Shown: positions 42,105 to 42,121 of the stretch, piece by piece
Layout of the letters: every line of letters begins with the position of its first letter
How positions within the stretch are numbered: the stretch's first letter is position 1
From: a virus
IMG/VR virus record: IMGVR_UViG_3300042568_000126
Location: 1 to 42,121 of that record
Length of the DNA: 42,121 nt
Strand: one strand, 5' to 3'
The notes under the pieces: model-generated
What the model saw: the letters and a program-made list of their open reading frames with translations, nothing else
Databases searched by the model: none
What the model was told of the DNA's origin: nothing
Program-made: the position numbers and the translations under genes

Positions 42105-42121
42105 AAGTGGGTTGCACGCCA
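42105..42121. other. 17-base inverted copy of 30-46 at the contig end (artefact)
   Basis: The last 17 bases are the reverse complement of 30-46 (and 42018-42034) and depart from the true continuation at 117 onwards. This fold-back is typical of a chimeric read or assembly error. Confidence 0.85.

Overview
The window is an almost complete genome of a T7-like podovirus (Autographiviridae type). Evidence: a single-subunit phage RNA polymerase, a T7-order replication block (ssDNA-binding protein, resolvase, primase-helicase, family A DNA polymerase, exonuclease) and a T7-order virion block (portal, scaffold, capsid, tail tube A and B, internal virion proteins, terminase). Every convincing gene lies on the minus strand. 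Bases 1-116 are repeated at 41989-42104, so the contig closes on itself as a unit of about 41,988 bp. The window opening cuts a 2,523-codon gene that continues in frame at the other end. The final 17 bases are an inverted copy of 30-46 and look like an assembly artefact. The host cannot be told from sequence. An integrase just before the RNA polymerase gene is an arrangement known from cyanobacterial podoviruses, but nothing here proves that host.

In transcription order (descending coordinates), the genome most naturally begins in the gene-free stretch 33.4-34.2 kb. A near-consensus sigma70 promoter there overlaps the stop codon of the last tail gene. Early genes follow (33.3-28.6 kb): a gp88-like protein, several small unknowns, a DUF932 protein, an exported i-type lysozyme-like protein, two very small membrane proteins missed by length cut-offs, and a tyrosine integrase. 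A hairpin and a complete tRNA-shaped sequence (probable attP) follow the integrase. Next come an HD phosphohydrolase and the RNA polymerase (27.6-24.7 kb), replication genes with a LAGLIDADG endonuclease wedged between polymerase and exonuclease (24.7-18.4 kb), and head, tail and internal virion genes (18.4 kb to 1 and on to 41.36 kb). The last block holds a holin-like protein, small and large terminase subunits, a small HExxH protein and four tail fibre or spike genes, one of them an esterase-like hydrolase (41.36-34.2 kb).

The most striking feature is not a gene. Four early intergenic regions each carry a type II hammerhead ribozyme in the sense orientation (30431-30499, 31526-31594, 32413-32481, 33349-33428). 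Each has GAAA, a GUA or GUC cleavage triplet and a CUGANGA core. Stem I changes completely between copies while staying paired, and stem II also covaries. A fifth early gap keeps only the stem III hairpin, and a sixth relic lies in the left-end region. Each early gene then begins after an unstructured CA-rich leader and an AAGGAA ribosome-binding site. The simplest reading is that the early polycistronic RNA cuts itself into single-gene messages, the job that RNase III does in T7.
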